34,731 nucleotides of DNA, taken from assembly GCF_001984095.1 (NCBI RefSeq), contig NZ_LYVQ01000047.1, positions 1 through 34,731 of the forward strand, in the 5' to 3' direction. Position numbers and translations under genes: made by a program. Source of the DNA: Pelomonas sp. KK5 (GTDB taxonomy: Bacteria > Pseudomonadota > Gammaproteobacteria > Burkholderiales > Burkholderiaceae_C). Under the pieces are notes generated by a model. The model was given only the letters and a program-made list of their open reading frames with translations, had not been told where the DNA came from and ran no database searches. This document shows, piece by piece, positions 27,915 through 34,731 of the stretch; position 1 is the stretch's first letter; every line of letters begins with the position of its first letter.

Positions 27915-27940
27915 ATATACTGGATGTCCATACAGTATAT
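27915..27940. promoter_or_regulatory. LexA (SOS) box upstream of imuA
   Basis: ATATACTG (27915-27922) and CAGTATAT (27933-27940) are perfect inverses with 10 bp between them, giving the CTG-N10-CAG LexA core extended by AT-rich flanks. On the minus strand TTGCAT (27938-27943) could be the -35 box, with AGTATA or GTATAT 17-18 bp later as -10, so LexA would cover the promoter. The site also lies about 95 bp before the divergent gene at 28033 and may control it. Confidence 0.85.
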
Positions 27941-28032
27941 GCAAGCCCAGCCACTGTCCAGCCCGATCGCCGGCCGTTACGCGGCACGAGTTGGCGAAGA
28001 CACAGCATCCATCGACCAACCACGGAGGTGCC

Positions 28033-28707
28033 ATGCGATATCAGTTTGAAATGACCCTGCCCTTCGGTGCGGGCATCTCCCGCTTTGCCCTGGCGGCGCT
28101 CGGGCAGGCCGCGTTCGAGCGCGCGCTGGGCGGGCGCGACCACGCGCTGCTGCTGGCCCTGGACCTGCTGACCGAATGCTGTGACCACGTGGATGTGTTT
28201 CAGCAGGACTACCGGTCGCCGGCGGAGCGGCGATGGGGCGAGGCGGCGATCGCAGCCCATGATGCCGTCCTGCAGGCAGTTGGAAAGGACCTGATCGAAG
28301 AGCGGGCTTTCCGCAACGAATACCTTGAACATGCCTTCCTGAAGCTGACGCCGCTCGCCGTCGCACCCTACGAGCGCAAGGGCGCCTGGATCGAAGCCCA
28401 TCTCGCGCGACTGCACGAACTGCGCTTCGAGGCGACGGAGCTGATGACGCCCGAGTACGGCGAGGTCGCCTACGAGCAGGAGGCGCAGCTTCATCCGATC
28501 TGGTGTGCCGACCAGTTGTTCGTCCAAGTCCAGGCGAGCAACGAATGGCCCCGCCGCGCGCATCCCGTCGGACAGCATGCCTGGTTCGCGCAGCTGCGAG
28601 CGGAACTCCAGACGGCCATTGCGGCGGCAAAATCGGGCGACGATGCAAACGGACCCACCACGGCCCCAAGCGCCCTTGCCCGGGAACTGGGCATCGTCGG
28701 CGCTTGA
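28033..28707 (+). CDS. Uncharacterised protein divergent from imuA
   Basis: The 224-residue product is soluble, without signal peptide or membrane helices. It begins MRYQFEMTLPFGAGISRFALA and is mostly helical, with many acidic residues and aromatic-rich segments (EYLEHAFLKLTPLAV, HPIWCADQLFVQVQASNEWPRR). The start is well supported by GGAGG at 28024-28028, five bases before ATG. I recognise no family. Because its start is 92 bp from the perfect LexA palindrome, damage-inducible expression is plausible. DUF72 follows 57 bp later on the same strand. Confidence 0.75.
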   Translation: MRYQFEMTLPFGAGISRFALAALGQAAFERALGGRDHALLLALDLLTECCDHVDVFQQDYRSPAERRWGEAAIAAHDAVLQAVGKDLIEERAFRNEYLEHAFLKLTPLAVAPYERKGAWIEAHLARLHELRFEATELMTPEYGEVAYEQEAQLHPIWCADQLFVQVQASNEWPRRAHPVGQHAWFAQLRAELQTAIAAAKSGDDANGPTTAPSALARELGIVGA

Positions 28708-28764
28708 GCGCCAGCAACCTGGCGCGCGGCCCTCACCACGGTTCGGGCACGGAGCGTCGTCGCC

Positions 28765-29712
28765 ATGAGGGTGCGCGTGGGAACGGCCTCCTGGACCGAC
28801 AAGACCCTGATCGATTCCAGGCGCTTCTATCCACCGCAGGCGAGGAACGCTGAGCAGCGCCTGCGTTTCTACTCGACGCAGTTCCCGATCGTCGAGGTCG
28901 ATTCCAGCTACTACGCCATGCCCTCGGCAACGAACGCACAGCACTGGGTCGAACGGACCCCGCGCGGCTTCGTGATGAACATCAAGGCCTTCCGCCTGAT
29001 GACCGGCCACCAGACCTCGCCGGACGCGCTGCCGGCGGACATGCGGCAAGCGCTGCCGCCTGCGCTGGCCGCGAAGAAGAACTTGTACGCCAAGGACGTC
29101 CCCGGCGACATGCTCGACGAGCTGTTCGCGCGGTTCAGGGCAGCGATCGAACCGCTGCGGCTTGCTGGCAAGCTCGGTCTCGTGCACTTCCAGTTCGCGC
29201 CCTGGGTGCTGCGCGCGCCCAAGGACATCGAGCATGTCCGCTACTGCGTCGAGCAAATGCGCGGCTACCAGGTCAGCATCGAGTTCCGGAACAGCTCCTG
29301 GTTCACGCCCGAGCATGTCGCGGAGACGCTGGCCCTGCTGCGGGACCTGGACGTCACGAACACGACGGTCGACGAGCCACAAGGCTTCACGAACAGCATC
29401 CCGACGGTTTGGGATCTGACCAATGACCGCGTCGCCCTCCTACGGCTACACGGCCGCAATCACGAGACCTGGAACATCAAGGGCGCGACTGCGGCCTCGG
29501 ACCGCTTCAATTACGACTACACGCGGCCGGAGCTCGAGGCCCTGGCCGAAGGCATCCGGCGTATCGGCGGCGCAGCCGGTGAGGTCAACGTCATCTTCAA
29601 CAACAACTACGAGGACCAGGGGCAGCGCAATGCGCGAACCCTGATGGAGGTCCTCGGCGAGGACGCGGTCAAGGTCGAGACATTGTTCTTCGACGGCGAA
29701 CTGCCCTTTTGA
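28765..29712 (+). CDS. DUF72-family protein (YecE-like)
   Basis: The 315-residue protein belongs to DUF72, a TIM-barrel-like family of unknown biochemical function. The N-terminus MRVRVGTASWTDKTLIDS and the segments FPIVEVDSSYYAMPS, GLVHFQFAPW and VALLRLHGRN are typical, as is the C-terminal NVIFNNNYEDQGQRNA. GGAG at 28751-28754 may serve as ribosome-binding site for ATG 28765. The gene follows the unknown SOS-adjacent gene and may share its transcript. A degraded copy of its last 47 codons is found at 30894-31034. Confidence 0.88.
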   Translation: MRVRVGTASWTDKTLIDSRRFYPPQARNAEQRLRFYSTQFPIVEVDSSYYAMPSATNAQHWVERTPRGFVMNIKAFRLMTGHQTSPDALPADMRQALPPALAAKKNLYAKDVPGDMLDELFARFRAAIEPLRLAGKLGLVHFQFAPWVLRAPKDIEHVRYCVEQMRGYQVSIEFRNSSWFTPEHVAETLALLRDLDVTNTTVDEPQGFTNSIPTVWDLTNDRVALLRLHGRNHETWNIKGATAASDRFNYDYTRPELEALAEGIRRIGGAAGEVNVIFNNNYEDQGQRNARTLMEVLGEDAVKVETLFFDGELPF

Positions 29713-29786
29713 CGGGCCCGCCTGCTCGCCCTGTCCGCGGCCCGTGCTGCGCAAATCGCCCGCAGTCGCCGGGGCGGGTCGGTGCG

Positions 29787-29999
29787 CTAGCCTTCGACGC
29801 GTGAATTGACGGCGCCCTGGCGCACGCGATCGCCCAGGCGAGTCACCCCGCGACGCCCATCGGCAAGAGGGCTCGTGATCAAACCCTTGGCTTGCAGGCT
29901 AAGCTGCACCGACTCGGGTACTTGCTTGCCGCCGACGGCCGGTGGGATGAAATAGAGGCCATCTTTCTCGGCACCGGTCAACACGATCTCTTCGCTCAT
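29787..29999 (-). CDS. Small hypothetical protein
   Basis: From ATG 29999 the frame gives 70 residues, MSEEIVLTGAEKDGLYFIPP followed by a short helix and an Arg-rich end. A longer reading to 30200 adds only Arg/Pro-rich low-complexity sequence, so the short start is preferred. It has the size and composition of a small soluble protein and resembles no family I know. It is divergent from the membrane protein at 30101. Confidence 0.5.
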   Translation of the reverse strand: MSEEIVLTGAEKDGLYFIPPAVGGKQVPESVQLSLQAKGLITSPLADGRRGVTRLGDRVRQGAVNSRVEG

Positions 30000-30100
30000 G
30001 ACTGATTGTCGCGCAGCCCAGATCATCAGAACGCGCGTCCTTAGAGAGCCTTGTGCAGTGCCTGAACTATGCTCCCAACAACCCTGCCCTTTGAGATTCG

Positions 30101-30514
30101 ATGAAGCCCGTCTCGACCCGGCCGCATTGGCTGTTTCTGACCGCATTCGCCTTCTGCCTCTGCGAGGTCGTTGCCGGCGCGCTTTTCGGGGCCTACACAA
30201 GGAACGCCGACGTCATTGTGACGACATGCCTCGTCGCCGGAGTTCTCGTCGCCCTTTCGCTCTGGTGGTCGACACGGGACGAAGCCGGCAAGGGCCTGTT
30301 GCACGCATTGGTCCGCGTATCCCTGGCGACAATGGGCGGCCTGGCCTTCTATGCCAACCTGACCTACGCACTCTGGGCTGCGAAGGTGCCGCTACGGTTG
30401 CGCCTCATTGAAGAGGGGCGGATGGCCGAGCACTACTGGCTTGGCCCTGCCACGCTTGTGTATGCCGTTTTGTGCTGGATCGCCCTTCGATATCGAGCTC
30501 GCGACAACAAGTAG
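30101..30514 (+). CDS. Small membrane protein, unknown function
   Basis: The 137-residue product has four hydrophobic segments, about 10-32 (WLFLTAFAFCLCEVVAGALFGAY), 38-56, 71-92 and 113-132. The short C-terminal end is basic (RYRARDNK). It is an inner-membrane protein with no signature of transport or enzyme function. The ATG at 30101 has no strong Shine-Dalgarno. Its 3' end abuts the remnant region that starts near 30530. Confidence 0.6.
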   Translation: MKPVSTRPHWLFLTAFAFCLCEVVAGALFGAYTRNADVIVTTCLVAGVLVALSLWWSTRDEAGKGLLHALVRVSLATMGGLAFYANLTYALWAAKVPLRLRLIEEGRMAEHYWLGPATLVYAVLCWIALRYRARDNK

Positions 30515-30529
30515 GCCGTCCCGCGTCAT

Positions 30530-30899
30530 TCCATGTCTGTAGGTCAATCCGCTCCGACGGACTGGTCCTGGCAGCGACCCACGCTCCGAGCAATTCAAGG
30601 GCCCCGTCGATCCCATACCCGCCCGCTGCCGCGATGAGCACGGCTGCGCCGCTGCCGACCTTCTTGGCCGTGGACGACATCAGCCCCACGCTGCAGGTCG
30701 CCAGCTGCAAGCCCTTGGCCAGTTCCCACGACCGCCAGGTCTCTTCCGAAGGCGGCCTCGCTAGCAACTTGATCAGCGCTTCACGCGCGGCCTTTGGCGT
30801 GTCCCCGAAGTAGCGCAGCATCGGCGCGGTGTCGAAGCCGCTCGCCGGTGTCAGCCCCAGTACATAGCGAAGCGCGCCGTGCTTGTAGTAGGCGCGGCC
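30530..30899 (-). pseudogene. Fragment of a transposase-like gene, homologous to the gene at 33215-34243
   Basis: On the minus strand the frame reads GRAYYKHGALRYVLGLTPAS, then MLRYFGD, SEETWRSWELAKGLQLATCSVG and AAAGGYGIDGALELLGAWVAAR. This matches about residues 140-260 of the 342-residue protein encoded at 33215-34243 (for example SGEEWRAWELNRGLHLATGSVG and ASGGYGIDGALELLEIWVGAR). The N- and C-terminal parts are missing. The fragment is bounded on the left by the membrane-protein gene and runs into the DUF72 remnant. Confidence 0.8.
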
Positions 30900-31034
30900 G
30901 GCGAAGTGAACGCCATATTCAACAACAACTACGAGGACCAGGGGCAGCGCAACGCACGAGTCATGATGGAGATCCTTGGCGAGGACGCGGTTCAGGTCGA
31001 GTCCTCCTTCGTCAGGGGCGAGCTACCGTTTTGA
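30894..31034 (+). pseudogene. 3' remnant of a DUF72 gene
   Basis: The frame reads AAGEVNAIFNNNYEDQGQRN, then ARVMMEILGEDAVQVESSF and VRGELPF with a TGA stop. It corresponds to the last 47 codons of the DUF72 gene at 28765-29712 but differs at many positions, so it comes from a diverged copy and not from a recent duplication. No start or upstream part is present. It overlaps the end of the transposase-like fragment by about 6 bp (GCGGCC), which marks the deletion joint. Confidence 0.85.
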
Positions 31035-31163
31035 GTGCAGGCGGATGCCCGACAGCTGAGCGGCGCCTGCCTAGCGTTTCTGGCGGCGACAAGCTGTCAC
31101 GGGTGGCGTGGCGCAATGCCGGCCAGAATCGAAGACTTGCGATCGAGATGTCCCGACCACCCC

Positions 31164-32243
31164 ATGCACAGCTCCCATCCCTCCGCCCGCGCAGCGACAT
31201 CGCTTCGAGAAAGCTTGCAGCTCCCGACGATGAGTGCCGACGAGCTCGCCGGTTTCCGGCAGATGCAGACCGCGTTCCGGGAGCCGCTGGTCATGCCCAC
31301 CTTCCTGCTGGCCGTGCCGGCGATGGCGTCCTTCGTGGTGTGGGACATGGCGCGGGAAGGCGGCTGGGGGACAGGCGCCAACGTGCGCGTGGTCGGCGCT
31401 GGCCTGGCGCTGGGCCTTCTCGGGTTCGTCCGCCTGTGGGCACCTACGGTGCGGCTGCAGTCCCTACTCCTGTACGTCGGGATGTATGCTTGACAGTTGG
31501 CCGTCGGCACGACCTTCGGCCCGGACACGCTGATGCAGTTTCCGGGCCTCCTGATCATCATGTTCGCCAGCGTCTTCGCGCTCGTGCATGCCCGCGATGT
31601 TTGGATCAACGTGCTGCTGGCGGCAATCAGTGTCCCGTTGGTGCTCCCGCCCGCACCATCGGTGGCGCAATGGCTGTACGTGCTCGGCCTGTATGGCTGC
31701 GTCGTCCTGCTGGCCTGGGTCAACTGCGCACAGCGCGAGCGCACGTCCGCCGTGATCTTCCTGAGCAAGTCGCAGTGGAAGCGGGACGCCCAGACCGACG
31801 TAGTGACGGGCTTGGCCAATCGGCGCACGTTCGAGGCGTTCATGGAACGAGAGGCCTGGCGGCTTGCCGCGAGCTCGTCCTCGCTGACGCTGGCCATCAT
31901 CGACATCGATCACTTCAAGCTGGTGAACGACCAGTATGGCCACGACACCGGTGATGCGGTATTGAAACAGGTGGCGGCTCGGCTCCGGGCGAACGTCCGC
32001 GACACCGATCTCCTGGCACGCCTCGGCGGCGAGGAGTTCGGACTCGCGATGCTGGGAATTCCGCGGGACGCCGCAAGCGCCCGCTTGGATCGGCTCAGGC
32101 AAGCGATCGAGTCCCACCCGTTTGCGGTGCAGGGGCACTCGATTCGATGCACGATCAGCGCCGGCTTCACGGACGGCACGGCGGCCGACAAGAGCTGGGA
32201 AGCCGTCTACCAGCGCGCGGACAAGGGACTCTACGAAGCCTAA
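31164..32243 (+). pseudogene. Membrane-bound diguanylate cyclase with an in-frame TGA
   Basis: The frame is open from at least 31035 and continues in the same frame to 32243, except for one TGA at 31491-31493. The first part has an N-terminal segment, then several membrane helices (MPTFLLAVPAMASFVVWDM; VGAGLALGLLGFVRLW). After the TGA come more helices and a complete GGDEF domain with DIDHFKLVND and the active-site motif GGEEF (32025-32039), ending LYEA. An intact protein would make cyclic di-GMP. The codon may have been TGG (Trp). The downstream part has a TTG at 31497 and might be made separately, but I see no Shine-Dalgarno. ATG 31164 is used; ATG 31230 is an alternative. Confidence 0.75.
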
Positions 32244-32438
32244 GGCCAGAGGGCGGAATCAAGTCGTGGCGATGACGTCAACGCCATCGAGCTGACGTCG
32301 ATCCCCCGCCCACGCGATCAGCGGGACGGCAGCCTTGCGTCGCCCTCCGGTGCAAAGGACCGCACCACCAGGACCGAGTCGCAACGCTGCGTTCATCAGC
32401 CGCCGCTGATCGATCAGCCGATGTAGGAAAATCTCGTC

Positions 32439-32822
32439 GTGCAAGCATCACCCGAAAAGCTCCCGAACGAACGCATCGCGTCCATCGTGAAGGCCATCGT
32501 CGACGTCGACGACTTGGCGCAACTGCTCCGCCGTCAGCTGAACCGAGGCAAGACCTGGCAACGCCAGCTGCTGGCCTACCTTGAACAGGCAGACCTCGAC
32601 GCGCAGGTCCTTCGCATGACGATCTCGCTCGAGCGGCCGGCCCCAGAACTTATCGGCGCCGCAGCGAAACTCGGCAGCACCTTCCGCATGGCCGAGGCCA
32701 ACCTTCAGAGCACGCGCGCCGACCTGACGATGAGACAGGCCGTGCGCCTGCTTGTCAACATGAGCGGCATGCTCGCCAGCGCGCTGGAGGAGGAATCCAG
32801 TCACTTTGCGGGCGCGTCGTAA
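32439..32822 (+). CDS. Hypothetical protein, helical
   Basis: The 127-residue product starts with GTG at 32439 and is predicted mostly helical, with a central QLNRGKTWQRQLLAYLEQADLDAQVLRM and a C-terminal VRLLVNMSGMLASALEEESS. AGGA at 32429-32432 may be a weak ribosome-binding site. I recognise no family. The 195 bp upstream, after the diguanylate cyclase, contain only a short minus-strand frame without support. Confidence 0.5.
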   Translation: MQASPEKLPNERIASIVKAIVDVDDLAQLLRRQLNRGKTWQRQLLAYLEQADLDAQVLRMTISLERPAPELIGAAAKLGSTFRMAEANLQSTRADLTMRQAVRLLVNMSGMLASALEEESSHFAGAS

Positions 32823-32963
32823 GCGGCGACGCCGGCGAAACCAGCGACACGGTTTTCTCCATCGCCGATCACATCCTGTCCCTGCGAGATTTGAGTCAAT
32901 TTTCATCGCACCGCTGAAGCGCGGCAGGCATAGAGTGGATCCGTCCCCATCCAGGAGCGTCCC

Positions 32964-33185
32964 ATGCAAGCACAAGCGCATGACCCAGCCGGGCAAGACA
33001 CCACGCCGCAGACATTTCTTCGCATGCCTTCGGTCCTTCGGATGACGAGCCTGGGTCGCTCGACGATCTATCGGCTGATCTCGGAAGGGAAGTTTCCAAG
33101 GCCCGTTCGCATCGGCGATCGTGCCGTCGCATGGCGTCAGACTGACCTCGACAGTTGGAGTGAAACGCGTCAGCTATCGCACTGA
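32964..33185 (+). CDS. AlpA-family helix-turn-helix regulator
   Basis: The 73-residue protein has the MerR-like winged helix of AlpA-type regulators: FLRMPSVLRMTSLGRSTIYRLISEGKFPRPVRIGDRAVAWRQTDLDSW. In CP4-57-type prophages AlpA activates excision by inducing the excisionase or integrase, and P4-like islands usually carry one. GGAG at 32952-32955 supports ATG 32964. It could control the integrase at 19053. The 141 bp upstream, after the helical protein, show no gene. Confidence 0.85.
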   Translation: MQAQAHDPAGQDTTPQTFLRMPSVLRMTSLGRSTIYRLISEGKFPRPVRIGDRAVAWRQTDLDSWSETRQLSH

Positions 33186-33214
33186 GCCACTGTCCACCAT
33201 TGCCCGCCGTGGGC

Positions 33215-34243
33215 TTAAATCTCGTCCGGCGGCTGCGAACGAGCTTGGGCGACATCGCGCAGCGCGGTGGCTTCCTCGACGATTCGCTGAGGCGCCGTAC
33301 GCAGTATCAAGCGATCCGCAGGTAGTTCCTTACAGCGCGCCATGCGCTCGCACAAGGTGGACTTGGCAAGATGGAAATGCCGAGCCACCGAAGACGCTGA
33401 GCAGAGCTGGATGGAAACGGCAAGACATCCCACCAATGCCCGCCCCCGCGCAGCCACCATGTCATCCGCCTGATGAAGGTCGATCGGGGCCGCCGGCTGA
33501 ATTCGAGCACCCACCCATATCTCGAGAAGCTCCAGCGCGCCATCGATGCCATAGCCCCCACTGGCCGCGATGATCCTGGCAGCGGGGCCTGCCACCTTCC
33601 TCGCCATAAACGGCCGCGGCCCCACGCTGCCTGTCGCCAGATGCAGGCCGCGATTCAATTCCCAGGCGCGCCATTCTTCCCCCGAAGGCGGCTTCTCCAG
33701 CTGCCGGCTCATCTCCGGTCGGGCCGAGGCGACGTTCTCGCCGAAGTAGAGCAAGAGCGGAAGCGCGTCAAAGTCACCGCCGGGTCGAAGGCCCATGGCG
33801 TACCGCAGCGCCGCGTGCGGATAGTGGTGCTTCATGGCGCACGCCGCCCTGGCGACCGGAAGCCAGGCGAGCATTCGGATTTCCTCCCTCACATCAGCAT
33901 CGGAATCGAATCGCTGCGCCCGGTACTTGCCGGCCATGACATGGTCGCTCGAAGGTTGAATTTCGCGCACCCACCGTGACACCACGTTGGCAATGGACCT
34001 GGCAACGCTCTCGATCGAATCGCCGGGCCTCAGTCGCGACACGACGTGGATCTCCGTATGAAGGATGACGAAGTCGACAAGCACGCGGCCGCGACGACGG
34101 TGGGCCGCGATCAGGCGACCGCGGATGTCCTCGGGCAGCGATCGATGCACCAGGAAATCTCTGCCGGCAGCTGCCTGCCAGCACAGGCTCCATGTATGGC
34201 TGCCAGATTCCGCCTCCCTGGCGGCGGCAATTTCATTGCTCAT
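33215..34243 (-). CDS. Transposase-like protein (Y1/REP-associated type) with altered HUH region
   Basis: The 342-residue protein has an N-terminal domain resembling IS200/REP-associated transposases: FLVHRSLPEDIRGRLIAAH, then LHTEIHVVSRLRPGDSIESVARSIANVVSRWV, and MLAWLPVARAACAMKHHYPHAALRYAMGL. The expected His-hydrophobic-His pair is replaced by TEIHV, so the nuclease chemistry may be lost. A middle domain (about 160-260) is shared with the remnant at 30530-30899. The C-terminal part (SSVARHFHLAKSTLCERMAR) resembles the DnaA-type DNA-binding helix-turn-helix. No Shine-Dalgarno precedes ATG 34243. It may be a domesticated transposase acting as a DNA-binding protein. Confidence 0.6.
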   Translation of the reverse strand: MSNEIAAAREAESGSHTWSLCWQAAAGRDFLVHRSLPEDIRGRLIAAHRRRGRVLVDFVILHTEIHVVSRLRPGDSIESVARSIANVVSRWVREIQPSSDHVMAGKYRAQRFDSDADVREEIRMLAWLPVARAACAMKHHYPHAALRYAMGLRPGGDFDALPLLLYFGENVASARPEMSRQLEKPPSGEEWRAWELNRGLHLATGSVGPRPFMARKVAGPAARIIAASGGYGIDGALELLEIWVGARIQPAAPIDLHQADDMVAARGRALVGCLAVSIQLCSASSVARHFHLAKSTLCERMARCKELPADRLILRTAPQRIVEEATALRDVAQARSQPPDEI

Positions 34244-34556
34244 GGTCTATTGACGTTTCAGCGACGCAAAACCTCAGCGCCAAAACCCTAGCGACCCGTC
34301 AATAGTGCGATTTGCGCACTTTGTAACCAGCGGACGCTGCGATGCGCCTCATCCGAACAATGGTTGATGTCGTGCCCTCGGCGCCAGAAGCACGACCGCC
34401 GGTCGCGCCCCTGTAGGCATCAACGACGGCTGCACCGAACGCTCGCGCATCAACGGCCGAAACCATCGACTCCCACCACCGCCGACGCTACCTTGAGCCC
34501 GCCCGAAAGCAATTCCGCCCAGGGCGATTCGCTCTCTCAACTGAAAGGAGTCCACC
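34244..34556. promoter_or_regulatory. Intergenic region upstream of the precursor gene, with several repeats
   Basis: No gene is seen in these 313 bp between divergent starts. CTATTGACG (34247-34255) and CGTCAATAG (34297-34305) are perfect inverses. AGTGCG/CGCACT (34304-34309 and 34315-34320) form a 6-bp stem with a 5-nt loop. GCATCAACG occurs twice, at 34417-34425 and 34447-34455, exactly 30 bp apart, and an inverted TTGATG lies at 34364-34369. These may be operators or, on the left, recognition sites for the transposase-like protein. Confidence 0.4.
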
Positions 34557-34676
34557 ATGGACAAGACCACGCAAGCACCGGAAGTCGTCGACCTCGGCGA
34601 CGCGAAGGAACTGACGATGGGCGTGCTGGCGCCCATCAACGAGGAAGACAACCCGGACTTCGACGCCAAGAAGTGA
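34557..34676 (+). CDS. Probable lasso peptide precursor
   Basis: The gene encodes 39 residues, MDKTTQAPEVVDLGDAKELT then MGVLAPINEEDNPDFDAKK. AAGGAG at 34544-34549 gives a good start at ATG 34557. The leader fits the lasso pattern YxxPxLx3Gx5Tx: P8, V10, G14 and T20 have the expected spacing, though T replaces Y at 5 and V replaces L at 10. Thr at the second-last leader position is the maturation hallmark. Cleavage after M21 gives an 18-residue core GVLAPINEEDNPDFDAKK, with Gly1 and Glu at 8 or 9 for the isopeptide ring. There is no Cys, so lanthipeptide and sactipeptide classes are excluded. Processing genes are not in the window, so the class is inferred. Confidence 0.6.
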   Translation: MDKTTQAPEVVDLGDAKELTMGVLAPINEEDNPDFDAKK

Positions 34677-34685
34677 CCCGGGCCT

Positions 34686-34726
34686 GAAGCGGCGCGCACG
34701 GCGGCATGTGCTGTGCGCGCCGCTTC
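34686..34726 (+). terminator. Perfect 14-bp stem-loop after the precursor gene
   Basis: GAAGCGGCGCGCAC (34686-34699) pairs without mismatch with 34713-34726 across a 13-nt loop. It begins 10 nt after the precursor stop. No T-tract is visible before the edge, so it is more likely a partial terminator or mRNA stabiliser, as described between precursor and processing genes in proteobacterial lasso clusters. Confidence 0.7.
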
Positions 34727-34731
34727 TCCGC

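Noticed and set aside
31491-31493. Selenocysteine at the TGA of the diguanylate cyclase
   Set aside because: No SECIS-like hairpin was seen after the codon, GGDEF proteins are not selenoproteins, and the position is in a membrane segment.
32259-32444. 61-codon minus-strand frame between the diguanylate cyclase and the helical protein
   Set aside because: No Shine-Dalgarno, no family, and it overlaps the next start; not supported as a gene.
34557-34676. Lanthipeptide, sactipeptide or PqqA-type precursor
   Set aside because: There is no Cys, and the Glu/Tyr pair of PqqA is absent; the Thr-x-Gly leader end fits lasso peptides better.
18872-34731. Second attachment site or partial tRNA-Ala copy
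   Set aside because: No repeat of the tRNA 3' end was found by eye in the window, so no attR is reported.

Overview
The window is high-GC DNA (roughly two thirds G+C, strong G/C third-position bias) with the gene content of a betaproteobacterium of the order Burkholderiales. The evidence is the box-type aerobic benzoate pathway with a BoxR regulator, the map-glnD arrangement, and an imuA-imuB-dnaE2 mutagenesis cassette. A species cannot be named from the sequence. No rRNA, CRISPR array or complete insertion sequence was seen.

Region 1 (1-6382) is a benzoate catabolic locus. A benzoate-CoA ligase, cut by the window edge, is divergent from boxR, boxC, boxB and boxA. Benzoate is activated to benzoyl-CoA, epoxidised by BoxAB and ring-opened by BoxC. 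BoxR combines an XRE DNA-binding domain with a shikimate-kinase-like effector domain. Two perfect TGCA-N6-TGCA sites lie just upstream of the likely boxC start.

Region 2 (6376-18739) is ordinary chromosome. It holds an EF-hand protein, an exported Lys/Ala-rich protein coupled to an MFS transporter, a prolyl 4-hydroxylase-like oxygenase, YaaA, a TolC-family protein, a PCMT-like methyltransferase, UppP, methionine aminopeptidase, GlnD, MnmH and an alpha/beta hydrolase.

Region 3 (18796 to the right edge) is accessory. A tRNA-Ala(CGC) gene is followed by a tyrosine integrase, the usual layout of an island integrated at a tRNA 3' end. No second attachment site was found, so the right boundary is probably outside the window. 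The cargo includes a two-gene overlapping module of unknown function (the second protein resembles a catalytically dead ImmA/IrrE protein), the imuA-imuB-dnaE2 cassette under a perfect LexA palindrome, a DUF72 protein, small unknown proteins, gene remnants (a DUF72 tail joined to a piece of a transposase-like gene), a diguanylate cyclase interrupted by an in-frame TGA, an AlpA-type regulator and a transposase-like protein with an altered HUH region.

The most interesting observation is at the right edge. A 39-codon gene (34557-34676) encodes a peptide with the spacing of a lasso-peptide leader, followed by an 18-residue core that starts with Gly and has Glu at positions 8 and 9. A perfect 14-bp stem-loop follows. 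The processing genes, if present, would lie just beyond the window.
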